DNA of 64,000 nucleotides from Mesoplasma sp. JKS002658 (lineage in GTDB: Bacteria; Bacillota_I; Bacilli_A; Mycoplasmatales; Mycoplasmataceae), in the NCBI RefSeq assembly GCF_023566355.1, contig NZ_JAKNSW010000001.1, positions 186,001-250,000 on the forward strand. The letters are read 5' to 3'. The notes beneath the pieces are model-generated. The model saw only the letters and a program-made list of their open reading frames with translations, did no database searches and had not been told where the DNA came from. Positions 10,486 to 21,828 of the stretch are shown piece after piece. Position 1 is the stretch's first letter. Every line of letters starts with the position of its first letter. A program made the position numbers and the translations under genes.

Positions 10486-12721
10486 GATAAGAAAGAAAGA
10501 AAGAAAAGAACCTTCAATGACTAAAAAAACTCGAAAAGAAGAGAAAAAGTTTAGTAATCATCATTTTTTTCATAAGTCTCAAGCTCCAGATGATTTTAAA
10601 ATCAACGCTTCAAGACCAAAAAGTTCGCTTGGTGATGTCTCGGTCAAAACCTTTATTTATTTATTCACTTTAATTGTGGCTGCTTTGTTATTGATCATCT
10701 TGATATTTGTAGCAATTAAGTCTGGAAAAATCTTTAAACAAGAAGGGTTTTTCAAGTTTATTTTTGTTGACCGTTGACAACCAGGACCTAATAATACTTG
10801 AAGTGCTCATGATCGTGCTGGTTCTTATTATGGGATTGGAGGAATTATTGCCTCTACTTTGCTAATGATGGTGTTTGCGTTGTTGTTCGTGGTTCCATTA
10901 ACGCTTTTTTCTGCGCTTTTCATAAGTGAATATATGAGTAGAAGAGTGCAAAACTTTTGCATGGGAGTAATTAAGTTAATGGCTGGGATTCCTTCAGTTG
11001 TTTTTGGACTCTTTGCTATTAATCAGGTAGGACCAATGTTTATTAAGATGGGCGCAATTACAAATGGTAACTTGATGACTGCTTCATTCACTTTGGCATT
11101 TATGGCTTTGCCAACGATGGTCAGCCTAACTTATAACGCCTTACAAACTGTTCCTGATGCTTATCGTTATGCATCTTTGGGTTTAGGAATTTCTAAAGAA
11201 GAAACAACTTTTAGTATTGTACGAAGAAGCGTAACTCCAAAAATTATTTCTGCAGTGATTATGGGGATGGCTCGAGTAATTGGTGAAACGATGGCTGTGA
11301 TTTTAATTGCAGGAAACTCAGCAGCAGGACTGGATAGTAGTAATGGATTTAAAGGATTTATCTTTTCTTCAATCAAAACTTTAGCAGGAACAATTGGGTT
11401 AGAAATCTTAGAAAATTCAGGTTCTTATCACGAGTCTGCTTTATTTGCGATTGGATTAATTCTTTTTATTCTTGTGATTATTATTAATTTAACGATTTTA
11501 TTAATTTCTAATGCTGATTATTTAAAGAAACGATTTCAAAGACTTCATAAAGTAAGAATTGATCCTAATCGTTCAGAAGCTATCAAAACTACGACTGGTC
11601 ATGATAACAAACAGTATAGTGATTATGAACTGAAAGTAATTGTAAAAGCAAATGCAGGTAATAAAATTAATAAGTCACTAAAGTCAGCAGTGGCGTTGTT
11701 CTTTATGTGAACTTCGGTGTTAATTGTTTTTGCTTTTGCAATTTGAATTCTTGGTGATATTTTGATTGAAGGTTTAATTGGATTGCAACACATTGATGCC
11801 TTTATTAGTGTTAAGGGTCAAGCAGGAATCTTTGCTGCTTTGTTTACAACTATTCTTTTAATTCTTTCAACCCTTTTGTTTGCAATTCCTTTGGCTTTGG
11901 GAACAGCAATTTATTTAAGCGAATATGCAAATAAAAATTCAATCACCACGAAGTTTATTCGTTTTATGATTAGTTTGTTGGCATCAACTCCTTCAATTGT
12001 TTTTGGGATTTTTGGTCTTTCGATCTTTATTGTTATGTTTAAATTACCAATGAGTATTTTCGCCTCTTCTTTAACAATGGCGATTGTAGTGATTCCAATG
12101 TTAACTTCTAACTTTGAAGATGCTTTAACTCAGGTACCAGATAATATTAAAGAGGCTGGATCAGCTTTAGGTTTAAGTCGCAGTAAAGTACTTTTTAAAA
12201 TCACCATTCCTAATGCAATTAAGGGAATTGTGACTGGAATTATTTTGGCAATGGCAAAGATTATTGGAGAAACTGCTCCAGTTTATCTAACCTTAGGAAC
12301 AGCACTAAGAATGCCAAGTGAAGGTTTCTTAGCAAGCGGAGCTACTTTAACTACTGAAATTTATATGTTAGCTTCTGAAGGAGGCGGAGGAGAAGCTACT
12401 TCAATTGCCTTCCTGTTCTCGTTAGTGACAATGGTTTTAGTCTTTAGTTTAAATGTACTTAGCGAAAGAGTGACTTCAAGAGCTAAAAGTTTCAAAGTTT
12501 GGTTCTTGCGTTTAAAAGCGATTAACTGAACTGGAATTTTCCATTATCATTACAAGGAGTTCTTCAGAAAAACTTGGCAACAAATCAAGAAAAAATTTAA
12601 AGCTTTCTCACGTCGTTTTGGTTGAAAGACTATTAAAACTCAACTAAAAAAAGAGTGAAAAAACCGTTGGATTATTAAAAAGATTACTCAAAAAAAGGAG
12701 GTTCATGATTATGAAGATTAA
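10478..12721 (+). CDS. pstA: Fused PstC-PstA phosphate permease
   Basis: 747 residues carrying two complete permease modules. The first (about 55-400) has its EAA loop [17 protein letters not shown]...IGET near 235-270. The second (about 410-690) has [20 protein letters not shown]...IGET near 565-605. So PstC and PstA are one polypeptide, as in other mollicutes such as Mycoplasma genitalium. Eight or more TGA codons are read as Trp. A charged cytoplasmic tail of about 60 residues follows the last helix. The ATG at 10478 overlaps the pstS stop; ATG 10517 is an alternative. Its end overlaps pstB. Confidence 0.9.
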
Positions 12722-13703
12722 GAAAAATAAACAAAATTCTGCTCCCAAAAAACCTAAAGCTAAGAAAACCAAAGATCATCGACCTCGTACTAAAAAACAC
12801 CATCAAAGTGTTTTTAAAGTCTTACACCAAAAACACCAGCAACAAAAGAACCAAAAGATTGATGAATTAGAAATGATTGCAGCAAAACTTGCTCATGAAG
12901 GTGATCCTGAAAAACCAAGAAATGGTAGTGGAGGGAAAAAAGAAGTTATTGTCAAAGTAAACGAATTTAATTTCTTTTATAATAAAGGTAAGAAGCAAGC
13001 GTTGTTTGATATCAATATGGATATCAAAGAAAATACCATCACTACTTTTATCGGGCCTTCTGGTTGTGGTAAATCGACGTTGTTACGTTCAATCAACCGG
13101 ATGAATGATTTGGTTGAGGGTAGTGTTTCAAGCGGAGAAATCTTGGTTTTTGATCAAAATATTTTTGATTATGGTTATGATGTTACTGAATTAAGGACTG
13201 ATGTGGGAATGGTTTTTCAAAAGGCCAACCCGTTTCCAATTTCGATTTATGAGAATGTTGCTTATGGACCGCGTTCACAAGGGGTTAAGAAAAAAAATGT
13301 CTTAGACCAGTTGGTGCAAGATGCTTTAGAAAAGTCCGCTTTATGAGAAGAGGTTAAAGATAATCTTCACGGACCTGCTTTAGGGTTGTCAGGGGGACAA
13401 CAGCAACGTTTGTGTATCGCTAGAGCAATTGCAATGCATCCTAAAATTCTTTTGATGGATGAGCCAACCTCAGCTTTAGACCCAATTGCAACTTTAAAGG
13501 TGGAAGAGTTGGTTTTAAATCTAAAAAAAGATTATACCATTATTATGGTGACGCACTCGATGGCCCAAGCTACTCGGATTAGTAACTACACTGCCTTCTT
13601 TTTAAAAGGAGAGTTAATTGAGTATAGTACTACTAAAAGAATGTTTACCAACCCCAAGGATAAACGTACTGAAGACTATATTTCAGGAAGATTTAATGGA
13701 TAG
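12711..13703 (+). CDS. pstB: Phosphate ABC transporter ATPase PstB
   Basis: 330 residues. The ATPase core has Walker [10 protein letters not shown] near 115, a Q-loop in [12 protein letters not shown], signature LSGGQQQR near 225, Walker [13 protein letters not shown], and the H-loop VTHS. About 75 N-terminal residues are extra, very rich in Lys, His and Gln and not part of the usual 250-residue PstB. GGAGG lies 9 bases before the second ATG (12711) and only 3 before the first (12705), so 12711 is preferred. It energises phosphate import through the fused permease. Confidence 0.93.
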
Positions 13704-13717
13704 GAGGTTATTTAAAA

Positions 13718-14419
13718 ATGTCAATCAATAAAATTTTAGACCACGATGTTGACGTGATTAAAGACCAGTTAGATGGATTAATTAAAAAAGTTGAAAAACA
13801 GTATAACGATACGTATCAGGCTTTAACAAAAAAAGATTATAAGTTAGCCCAAAAAGTGGTTGATAATGATAAGAAAATTAATGAACAACAAAACGAGTTT
13901 ATTAGCACGGTTTTGTGAAAAATTGCAAAACAAAACATGGTTGCTGGGGATTTACGGTTTGCGATTGGTTCAGTTTTAATCGCACGAGAAATTCGGAAAA
14001 TTGCAAGTTATGCTAAAGCAGTTAGTTATTTTGTTTTAGACTATGAACCAGATATTAAATACACTGAAATTATTGAGCAAAACTTTGATATTGTTTTACA
14101 AATGTTAGATTTAATCAATAACTTAATTGATCGTTCTGATGTTGATTTATCTAAAAAAGTTGAAGGTTTTGAAGAAGAAGTAAACCAAGCGTTTGTTCAA
14201 ACTAGAAGCAAGATTATTGACCGTATGCGTCATTCAGAAAGTGATCAAGAAGCTTTGTTACTTTATACTTCTTTGCGACAATTAAAAAAACTTGAACGTG
14301 CTGCTGATCACATGGTTGGGATTCAAGAAATTTTAAACTTCATTCGAACAGGAAAATTTCAAGAAATCAGTCCTCGAGATGACGAGGGTGATGATGTTCT
14401 TGATGAAACTCAAGATTAA
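13718..14419 (+). CDS. phoU: PhoU-like phosphate transport regulator
   Basis: 233 residues, all helical in appearance, with the two repeated PhoU helical bundles; typical segments are HDVDVIKDQLDGLIKK at the start and ERAADHMVGIQEILNF near the end. GGAGG is about 9 bases upstream. One TGA is Trp. PhoU normally restrains Pst activity and, in other bacteria, PhoR signalling. No two-component system is visible here, so the Pst transporter itself is the likely partner. Last gene of the pst operon. Confidence 0.9.
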
Positions 14420-14461
14420 GTATTAAAATGGTTAAACTTGAACAGAAGGGATTTATTAAGG

Positions 14462-15526
14462 ATGGGTTTTTGAGATAAATTTAAAAAAAAGCATGATGAA
14501 GAGCAAGTGGTCTCACCACCTGATGTTATTAAAACTGGGGGTAAACAAGAAGAAAAACGAATTAAGCTTCTTCAAAAACAAAAAGCCAAACAAAAAAAAG
14601 CTAACCAAGCGTTATTGAAGTCTTCTTTGACCTTTTCTAAAGATATTCAGAAGTTATCAAAAAAATACCACCAAGTTGATGACCAGTTCTTTGAGGATTT
14701 AGAAGCAATTTTGATTAAAACTGATATGGGAATGAAATTGGTCCTAGGGATTTCTAAAAATTTACAAAAAAAGGTTGATGCCACTACTTCAATGACAACA
14801 GTTAAAGATTTGCTTAGTGAGGAGATTTATGAACTTTATCACCAAACTCGCGATAATTATGAAATAGACTTTAAACCTGACCGTTTAAATGTTTTTTTAG
14901 TGATTGGAGTTAATGGTACAGGAAAAACTACTTCTGTAGCAAAATTGGCAAATTATTACGCTAGTCAAGGGTTTAAGGTTTTAATTGCTGCTGCTGATAC
15001 GTTTCGGCCTGGCGCGGTAGAACAATTGCAAGAATGAACTACAACCAGATTAGAAAATGTTGATTTATTTACGATGAAAACTTCTGATCCTTCATCAGTG
15101 ATTTTTGATGCTTTAAAAAAGGGTCAAGCAGAAAATTATGATTTATTAATTATTGATACAGCAGGAAGACTACAAAATAAAGTTAACTTAATGCAAGAAC
15201 TAGAAAAAATGAATACTATTGTTCATCGCTTTGATAAAAAAGCACCTCACGAGACTTTATTAGTGATTGATGCTACCACTGGACAAAACGGGGTGATGCA
15301 AGCTGAGCAATTTGATGAAGTCACCAACATTAGCGGGATTATTCTTACCAAGATGGATGGAACTTCTAAGGGTGGAATTGCTTTAGCGATTAAAAACCAG
15401 TTAAAAATTCCAGTTAAATTAATGGGAATTGGAGAACAAGTTGAAGATTTAATTCTCTTTAATGTTGATGATTATATTTATGGATTAACTAGTGGATTTA
15501 TGGAAAATGAGGCAGAAAATGAGTAA
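14462..15526 (+). CDS. ftsY: Signal recognition particle receptor FtsY
   Basis: 354 residues. It begins MGFWDKFKKK (Trp from TGA), the short amphipathic start typical of Gram-positive FtsY, then a Lys-rich linker and the NG domain. GTPase motifs are GVNGTGKTTSVAKLA near 150, DTFRPGAVEQL, IDTAGRLQNK and TKMDGTSKGG. It docks the SRP-ribosome complex at the membrane. Overlaps ylxM by 8 bases. Confidence 0.96.
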
Positions 15527-15842
15527 CTTAGTTGCCACCAAACTCTATCACTCCCGTTTGTTTGCAGCCTATGGAAGTTTGTTAACTGAAAAACAACAAA
15601 CTTATTTTGAATTATATGTCAATGAAGATTATTCGCTAAACGAAATTTCTGTTGATTATGAAATTAGCCGTGCAGCAGTTTCTGATTCGATTAATAAGAC
15701 GATTAAAGTTTTAGAAAACTTTGAATTAAACTTACAAATAGTTGCTAAAACTGCGACTTTACAAGCAATAATTAGTCAATATGAAAATAGTTTCGACCAA
15801 GAGGTTAGTGGTATAATTAAGAAACTTAAGGAGCTAGTTTAG
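15519..15842 (+). CDS. ylxM: YlxM-family SRP-associated DNA-binding-like protein
   Basis: 107 residues, the usual YlxM/UPF0122 size. The helix-turn-helix segment EKQQTYFELYVNEDYSLNEI...SRAAVSDSI matches the family. In Streptococcus YlxM stimulates SRP GTPases; in Bacillus it is encoded with ffh. Here it is coupled to ftsY by an 8-base overlap, and its TAG overlaps the GTG of the next gene by one base. Confidence 0.9.
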   Translation: MSNLVATKLYHSRLFAAYGSLLTEKQQTYFELYVNEDYSLNEISVDYEISRAAVSDSINKTIKVLENFELNLQIVAKTATLQAIISQYENSFDQEVSGIIKKLKELV

Positions 15843-16627
15843 TGAAAGTTTTAATGCTTGGAGATGTTTATGGAAGTGAGGGTCGTTTAATTCTTCAACA
15901 AGAATTACCCTCTTTAATTACTGATCAAAAGATTGATTTTGTTGTTGCTAATGGGGAGAATGTCACTCACGGCAAATCAATTACTTTTAAACATTTCCAA
16001 GCATTAAAATCGTTTGGAGTTGATGTGATTACTAGTGGCAATCATATCTTTAAAAACAAAGCGGTGCTTGACTACATTGCTTCTACTCCTGACCTTTTAA
16101 AACCTTTAAATATGTCTAGTTACACTCCAGGTTCTGGGTATGTAATTGTTAAGAAAAATGACAAAAAGATTTGTGTTTTAAACTTAATGGGAACAAGTTT
16201 TATGGATAAGGCAAATAATCCTTACGAAGCTATGGATGCTTTTCTAGCCCAAAAACTTGTTTATGATCTTTTGTTGGTTGATTTTCATGCTGAGGCTAGT
16301 GCAGAAAAGGCTGCTTTTGCGTGAAATTATGATGGGCAAGTGACTGCGGTTGTAGGGACTCACACCCATGTTCAAACTGCTGATGAACGGTTATTGCCCA
16401 AGGGAAGTGCTTTTATCACTGATCTTGGTATGTGCGGGGCAACTGATTCAATTATTGGTGCTGATCCTAAAAATGTCATCATTAAGGAAAAAACTGGTTT
16501 ACCTGTTGTTTTTGAACCAGCAACTTCAATCCACCAACAGTTGTGTGGAGTGATTATTGAAATTAATGATCAGACTAATCAAGCTATGGAAATTAAACGG
16601 ATTTTTTTAAAGAAAACTAAAAATTAG
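15842..16627 (+). CDS. ymdB: YmdB-family 2',3'-cyclic-nucleotide phosphodiesterase
   Basis: 261 residues with the metallophosphatase ligands of the YmdB family: GDVYGSEGR at the start, [29 protein letters not shown] and [11 protein letters not shown]. The start is GTG at 15842, overlapping the preceding TAG by one base. Bacillus YmdB hydrolyses cyclic nucleotide monophosphates and usually follows the RNase Y gene; here it follows ftsY-ylxM instead. Confidence 0.93.
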
Positions 16628-16650
16628 TTTTATCAAAGAGAGGGAAAACG

Positions 16651-17646
16651 ATGTCAAAAAGTAGTGGGATTTCAATTATTATCATTGTAGTAATTATTTT
16701 AGCCGCTTTAGTTGCTTTATATTTTTTTGCTTCCCTACTTTTAAAAATTAAAGCCTTTGGTTCATTAAAGTTTCATCCAAATCATAACCAAACTCCAGAA
16801 TTAATAAAAAAGAAGGCTTTTATTACTAGTGATGGGTATGAGTTACGATGGTATGGAGAGGTTAAACCTGATGATGAAATAATTATTTTGGGAGTTCATG
16901 ATTTTGCTTTGGGAGCAAAAAGTTTTGAACAGTTAACTAAGAATTTGACTAGTATTGATTTGAAGATTAGTCTAATTAGTTTTGACCAACGTAATTTTGG
17001 TCAAAACAAAGTCCAGGATGCTAAGGATCGTAGTAGCATAGCTGTTCTTAGTGATTTAGAACAAATTCTTAATTATTGCAAAACCACTTATCCAGGTAAA
17101 CAGTTGTATCTTTATGGTAGTGGTTTTGGGGCTAATATTATTGTTACTTTTATGAAAAAACGCGGTTACTTGGTTGATGGGATCGTGCTTGATTCGATGA
17201 TTAATTTTAAACCAGATAAAAATTCTTCAGCAATTACAATTGCTTTAATTAAGGGAACTTTGTTTGCTTATACAAGAATGGTTAAAATTAATCTTAGCGC
17301 AGCAGATTATAATGTGTCTGATAAAGATGTTCAAAGTTTGGCTCAGAACTTAAATAGTTTTAGTGAAATTACTGTACGAGAGTATTTTCAAAATAAAAAA
17401 CTGGTTAAGACTAGTTTAAAAGCTTCTGGTTTAATTACCAAACCAGTGTTAATGTTGAATGGTTCTGATGATGTTTTTCAACTCTCAAGTAAAACTACAA
17501 AGTTTTACGACCAGATTAGTTATTCTCAAAAACATCATCAATGAATTGCTGATAAGAAACACGATTTGCTCCTTAATCCAAACCAAGAGATGTTGCAGAG
17601 TTTAATTGAATGGCTAAAAAATAATGAACAAGAAAAAAACGACTAA
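16651..17646 (+). CDS. Membrane-anchored alpha/beta-hydrolase-like protein
   Basis: 331 residues. One N-terminal transmembrane helix (about 8-32) is followed by an extracytoplasmic or cytoplasmic alpha/beta-hydrolase fold. The nucleophile elbow reads YLYGSGFGAN near 152-160. Aligned on the G-x-S-x-G pattern the serine position is Gly, with Ser one residue earlier. A possible acid (LNGSDDVF, about 272) and histidine (KKHDLL, near 303) are present. One TGA is Trp near the end. The last 23 bases overlap the next gene. It may be a lipid or peptide hydrolase, or an inactive relative; substrate unknown. Confidence 0.75.
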
Positions 17647-19042
17647 ACCAACCAAACCATCAAATCGAATTAACTTTAACCAAATCATTTTTCCTGATAA
17701 AAACTACGGAAAAGCTTTTTTTGTGGTTGGAATTGTTTTTTGTGCCCTGGCTTTTGTTGGTTATATTGATTTATCTATTGCACTTGGTGAAATTAATAAT
17801 ATTAATTGGTTAAAAATTGATTCATTAAACGTTACGATTCATATTAAACAGTTTACCATTATTAGTGCTGTGGTTAGTTTTGTGTGTGGGTGACACAGTT
17901 CGCTGTGATTTATTCTTGCTTTTGCTACCAAACCACGATTAAGTTATCACCAAGAGTTTCTCAAGGCGACTGCTTTGTTTACCTTTAATTTCTTGGCTTT
18001 CTTTTGTTTAATTCGCTTCTTAAAAAAAATCAATGACCCCAAAGAAACGATTAATAGTATTATCTTGACTGATATTTATTATTACAAGAAACAAAACTGA
18101 GTGTGGGTTTATGTGTTAAAGATTAGTAGCGTCATTTCAATGGTGTTTTTCTCTCCCTTCATGATTGTTAGTATCTACTTATTTTTAGAAATTGATTATG
18201 CTTTGTTAAAAAATAGTGATATTCGCGATAAGATTGCGCTTGCTTCATTAAGTTTTTTTGCGACATTCTTCTTTATTTCGATTCCTTTTCTGGTTTACAC
18301 TTTCAAAGACCGTCAGTATTTATCATGAATGCTTGATTATGACGAAGAGTATTTAAACACAGTTGATGCTTTGGATAAGAATATTAAAATTAACAAATTC
18401 TTGAACTGAGGGTTGGATCTACTAATTTTATTAACCGTTTTGTGAATTTTTGTAATTGATGTTTTGATGATTAATACTTTTTCTCCTGATAGTATGTTTA
18501 GTTATCATTATGCTTGGATTTATCTTTTGTGTTTGTTTTCCTTTATTACAAGTGCTTTTTGTTTGGGAGTGAAAAAATATTTTTTAGAATCAAACCTTGC
18601 TTCACCCTTGTGAGTAGGGATTGTTGATTTGCTAACTCTAAACATTTTCTTTTGTCTTTATAGTATGATTTTTACCCTTCGTGCTAATTTTAAAGATAAT
18701 AATCGGTTCAAAATCATCAATAAAAAGTTAAATTTATTGATGATTAACACCTTAATGATTAACGCAATTCTTCTGTTTGGCTTAGTGATTGCTTTAATTT
18801 GTTTAATCCAACTTGATGTTTTAAAAGGATGGAAAATCGGACTTGTTTTTAGTATACTTTCATTGACGTTGCTGTGATTAATCTTAAATCTTGGTAAGGT
18901 GCGTGATTATAAGGTTTATCTTTTAAAGTTAAATTCATTTTTCTGAATTGATTGTTGTACTTTAAATGTGGTGGGAATAATTACGAACTTAGTTGCTTGA
19001 GGATTTAAAAAGAATTTAGTTAAACAACAACATTGAATTTAA
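17624..19042 (+). CDS. Large polytopic membrane protein of unknown function
   Basis: 472 residues, read through about a dozen TGA-Trp codons; under the standard code only four fragments appear. After a basic 30-residue N-terminus there are roughly ten to twelve hydrophobic segments spread over the whole length. I see no transporter signature. It overlaps the upstream hydrolase-like gene by 23 bases, so the two are probably cotranscribed and may act together at the membrane. Ends 36 bases before metK. Confidence 0.8.
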
Positions 19043-19078
19043 GGGTTATTAACTATTGGTTGGGAAGGTATGTATAGT

Positions 19079-20245
19079 ATGAATCAAAGTCTTTTTACAA
19101 GTGAATCGGTGTCTGAAGGACATCCAGATAAAATCTGTGACCAGATCGCCGATAATATTTTAGATTATATTATTGATCAAGATCCAAATGCTAAAGTTGC
19201 TATTGAGGTCTTTGCTACAACCAACTTTTTGTTGATTGGTGGTCAAGTTAGTGCCAATTTTGCAGTTCCTGATGGTGTCTATGAGCAAATTGCTCGCAAT
19301 ACTTTAAAAGAAATTGGTTATGTTGATAAGAGTTATGGAATTGATTATCAAACTTGTGAAATTCTGATAAAGGTAGAAGCACAATCAAGTGATATTGCTG
19401 TAGGAGTTGATTTGCTTGATGGTGAAATTGGTGCAGGAGATCAAGGAATCATGTTTGGTTATGCTACCAACGAAGCACCAACAATGCTCCCTTTACCGAT
19501 TTCAATCGCTCATGATTTAGTGCAAACTGCAACCCAATTAAGAAAAAGTGGTGAGTTTAAGCATGCTCGTCCTGATATGAAATCACAAGTAACAATTGAT
19601 TATCAAGAACCTAATCATCCCAGAATTGCTACTATTTTAATGTCAATCCAACATGACCCTGAAGTTGATATTAAAGAATTTAAAGCTTATATTCACGAAA
19701 AAATTATGAAGAAGGTAGCTAGGGATTTTGGTTTAAATACTGATTTCAAGGTTTTAATCAACCCGACGGGACGCTTTGTAATTGGAGGACCTCAAGGTGA
19801 TACTGGCCTGACTGGTCGGAAGATTATTGTTGATACTTATGGGGGAAGTTCTCGTCACGGGGGAGGTGCTTTTAGTGGTAAAGATGCTACTAAGGTTGAC
19901 CGTTCTGGAGCATATATGAGTCGGTATGTCGCTAAAAACTTAGTGGCAGCAGGATATGCTGATCGCTTAGAAATCCAGGTTGGTTATGCGATTGGTGAAC
20001 CAAATCCAGTTTCAATTGCTATTGAAAGTTTTGGTACTCAAAAAGTTAATGACGAAGTAATTCTTGCTGCAATCAACCAATTTTTTGATTTCTCTGTTGG
20101 AGGGATGATCGAAACTTTGAAATTAAGAGAACCAATCTTTAAAAAAACCTCAACTTATGGTCATTTTGGTAAGAACGAATTACCTTGAGAACAACTTGAT
20201 AAGGTTGAAGAATTAAAAGCTTTTTTAAAAACTTATTCAAAATAA
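19079..20245 (+). CDS. metK: S-adenosylmethionine synthetase
   Basis: 388 residues, normal length. Motifs: FTSESVSEGHPDKICDQIAD at the N-terminus, GAGDQGIMFGYA, and the P-loop-like GGAFSGKDATKVDRS. It makes SAM from methionine and ATP, serving the methyltransferases in this window (RsmH, the SpoU enzyme). ATG 19079 is preferred to 19070 because GGGAAGG ends 10 bases upstream of the former and 1 base from the latter. One TGA-Trp near the C-terminus. Confidence 0.96.
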
Positions 20246-20249
20246 TTTT

Positions 20250-20292
20250 TCAATTAGCACTAAATTGGGTAATGGCTCGAGGGTGCTTTTTA
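20250..20292 (+). terminator. Weak possible terminator after metK
   Basis: AGCAC and GTGCT can pair across a loop of about 20 bases, followed by TTTTTATTT. The stem is short, so this is a low-confidence call. Confidence 0.3.
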
Positions 20293-20340
20293 TTTACCAA
20301 AAATCAAGTAGAATTACAATATAGAAGTAAGGTGACAAGG

Positions 20341-21336
20341 ATGATAAAACCGATTGCTAATTTGGTAAATAACGATCGTGATGTTCAAGTGATTGGGAGA
20401 ATTGAAAGGGTGATTCTTTCTACTGGAAGTAATGGGCAAAATTATATGATCATTAACCTGGTGGACCAATCTGGTCGCATTGAGGCGAGAAAATGATTAG
20501 TTCAGGATGGAGATGTTGAAACAATTAAGCCAAATGAGATTATTTTGATTGAAAATGGTGTTGCAAGTGAATATCGGAATCAGTTACAACTAAAAGTGCA
20601 AAACTATAAAATTCTTGATCAAGAAGAGTTGAAAAAGTGGAATTTGAGTTATGATGATTTTTTTATCAGTGCACCATTAGATGTTGAACGAGAATACCCA
20701 AAGTTAATCGAATTAATTCAAGGATTTAAGAATCAGGATTACAAGGCAGTTACTCTAAAAATTTTAAATGATAATGAAGCAAAATTTAAGAAGTATCCAG
20801 CAGCAATGACAATTCATCACAATGTTCAGTCTGGTTTGTTTTGACATAGTTACACGTTAGTGCGTGATTGTTTAGCAATTAAACCAAACTATGCTTATGC
20901 GCAAGTTGATTGGGAGTTAGTTGTTTGTGGAGCAATTTTACATGACATTGGCAAGGTTGTTGAAATGGCTGATGTCGGAGCTACTGATTATAGCTTAGAA
21001 GGAAAGCTTTTGGGTCATATTTCAATTGGAAATACGTTTGTGGCTGAAGCTGCTAAAAGTTTAGGAGTTTTTTATAAGGATGATGGTGTTATTAACCCTA
21101 ACATTACTTTATTAGAACACATGATTTTAGCAAGTCATGGTAAAAATGAGTATGGATCACCTGTGGAGCCGTTGTTGATTGAAGCAATTATTCTTTCTAC
21201 CTTCGATAACTTAGATGCTAAAATCTTTAAAGTAAACGATGAACTTCAAAAAATTGGTTATGGTGAATGAACTCCTCGAATTCCTACCGAAGATATGAAA
21301 ATGTTTTATAATCACACTTCAGAAAAAGAGAAATAA
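20341..21336 (+). CDS. yhaM: 3'-5' exoribonuclease YhaM (HD domain)
   Basis: 331 residues. An N-terminal OB-fold nucleic-acid-binding part (about 15-100) is followed by an HD hydrolase domain with IHHNVQSGLFWHS, ILHDIGKV, GHISIGN and LEHMILASHG. This domain order and length match YhaM/CBF1. It trims RNA 3' ends and complements RNase III and YmdB in RNA turnover. ATG 20341 has AAGGTG about 8 bases upstream; the open frame before it is ignored. Three TGA-Trp codons. Confidence 0.92.
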
Positions 21337-21364
21337 AAAAACCAAGTACTTACTTGGTTTTTTA
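21337..21364. terminator. Bidirectional terminator between yhaM and the HIT gene
   Basis: Stem ACCAAGT/ACTTGGT (21341-21347 and 21352-21358) with A-run before and T-run after, lying between convergent genes. It can act for both strands. Confidence 0.85.
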
Positions 21365-21375
21365 CTTTACTAATG

Positions 21376-21828
21376 CTAATCGATTTTCAACAAATCGATA
21401 ATTTCGGTGTTTGGTTTTAAAGTTGCATGATTAGTTTTGTTGGTAATAACATAACCTTCATTTTTAAGATATTTAGGAATGACATGCTCGTGATAGTGCA
21501 TTACCACTTGATAAGCTTCTTTTCCTTGATTAGAAGTATAATTAATTCCTTTGATTTCTAATGGTCCTAAAGCAGTTAACATTTTCTTAGCAACAATTTT
21601 CTTAGCTAAGGCAATTGCAACTAGGTAGTCATCTTCACATGAAGAATAGTTTTCAAAGTGTTTTTTAGGAATGATCAAGGTATGACCATTACTATTGGGA
21701 TTAATATCTAAGAAAGCCAAAACCATTTCATTTTCATAAACAATATCACTAGGAACTTCGTGACGAATAATTTTGCAAAACAAACATTCTTGTTCGAGGT
21801 TATTTTTAATCAGAGTCTTCATCTTCAT
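21376..21828 (-). CDS. HIT-family (HinT-like) nucleotide-binding protein
   Basis: About 150 residues. N-terminal CLFCKIIRHEVPSDIVYEN and NGHTLIIPKKH are typical of histidine triad proteins, and the catalytic triad is HYHEHVIP near residue 112. Family members hydrolyse adenosine 5'-monophosphoramidates. Start choice: AAGG lies 3, 6 and 12 bases from three possible ATGs (21831, 21828, 21822); 21828 is taken. The start lies inside the end of the upstream lipoprotein gene, so translation is coupled. The gene pair recalls the HinT-P80/P60 locus of Mycoplasma hominis. Confidence 0.92.
   Translation of the reverse strand: MKMKTLIKNNLEQECLFCKIIRHEVPSDIVYENEMVLAFLDINPNSNGHTLIIPKKHFENYSSCEDDYLVAIALAKKIVAKKMLTALGPLEIKGINYTSNQGKEAYQVVMHYHEHVIPKYLKNEGYVITNKTNHATLKPNTEIIDLLKID

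Noticed and set aside
18877-19078. Possible SAM riboswitch before metK
   Set aside because: Only 36 bases separate metK from the preceding gene, too short for a SAM aptamer, and no terminator is present.
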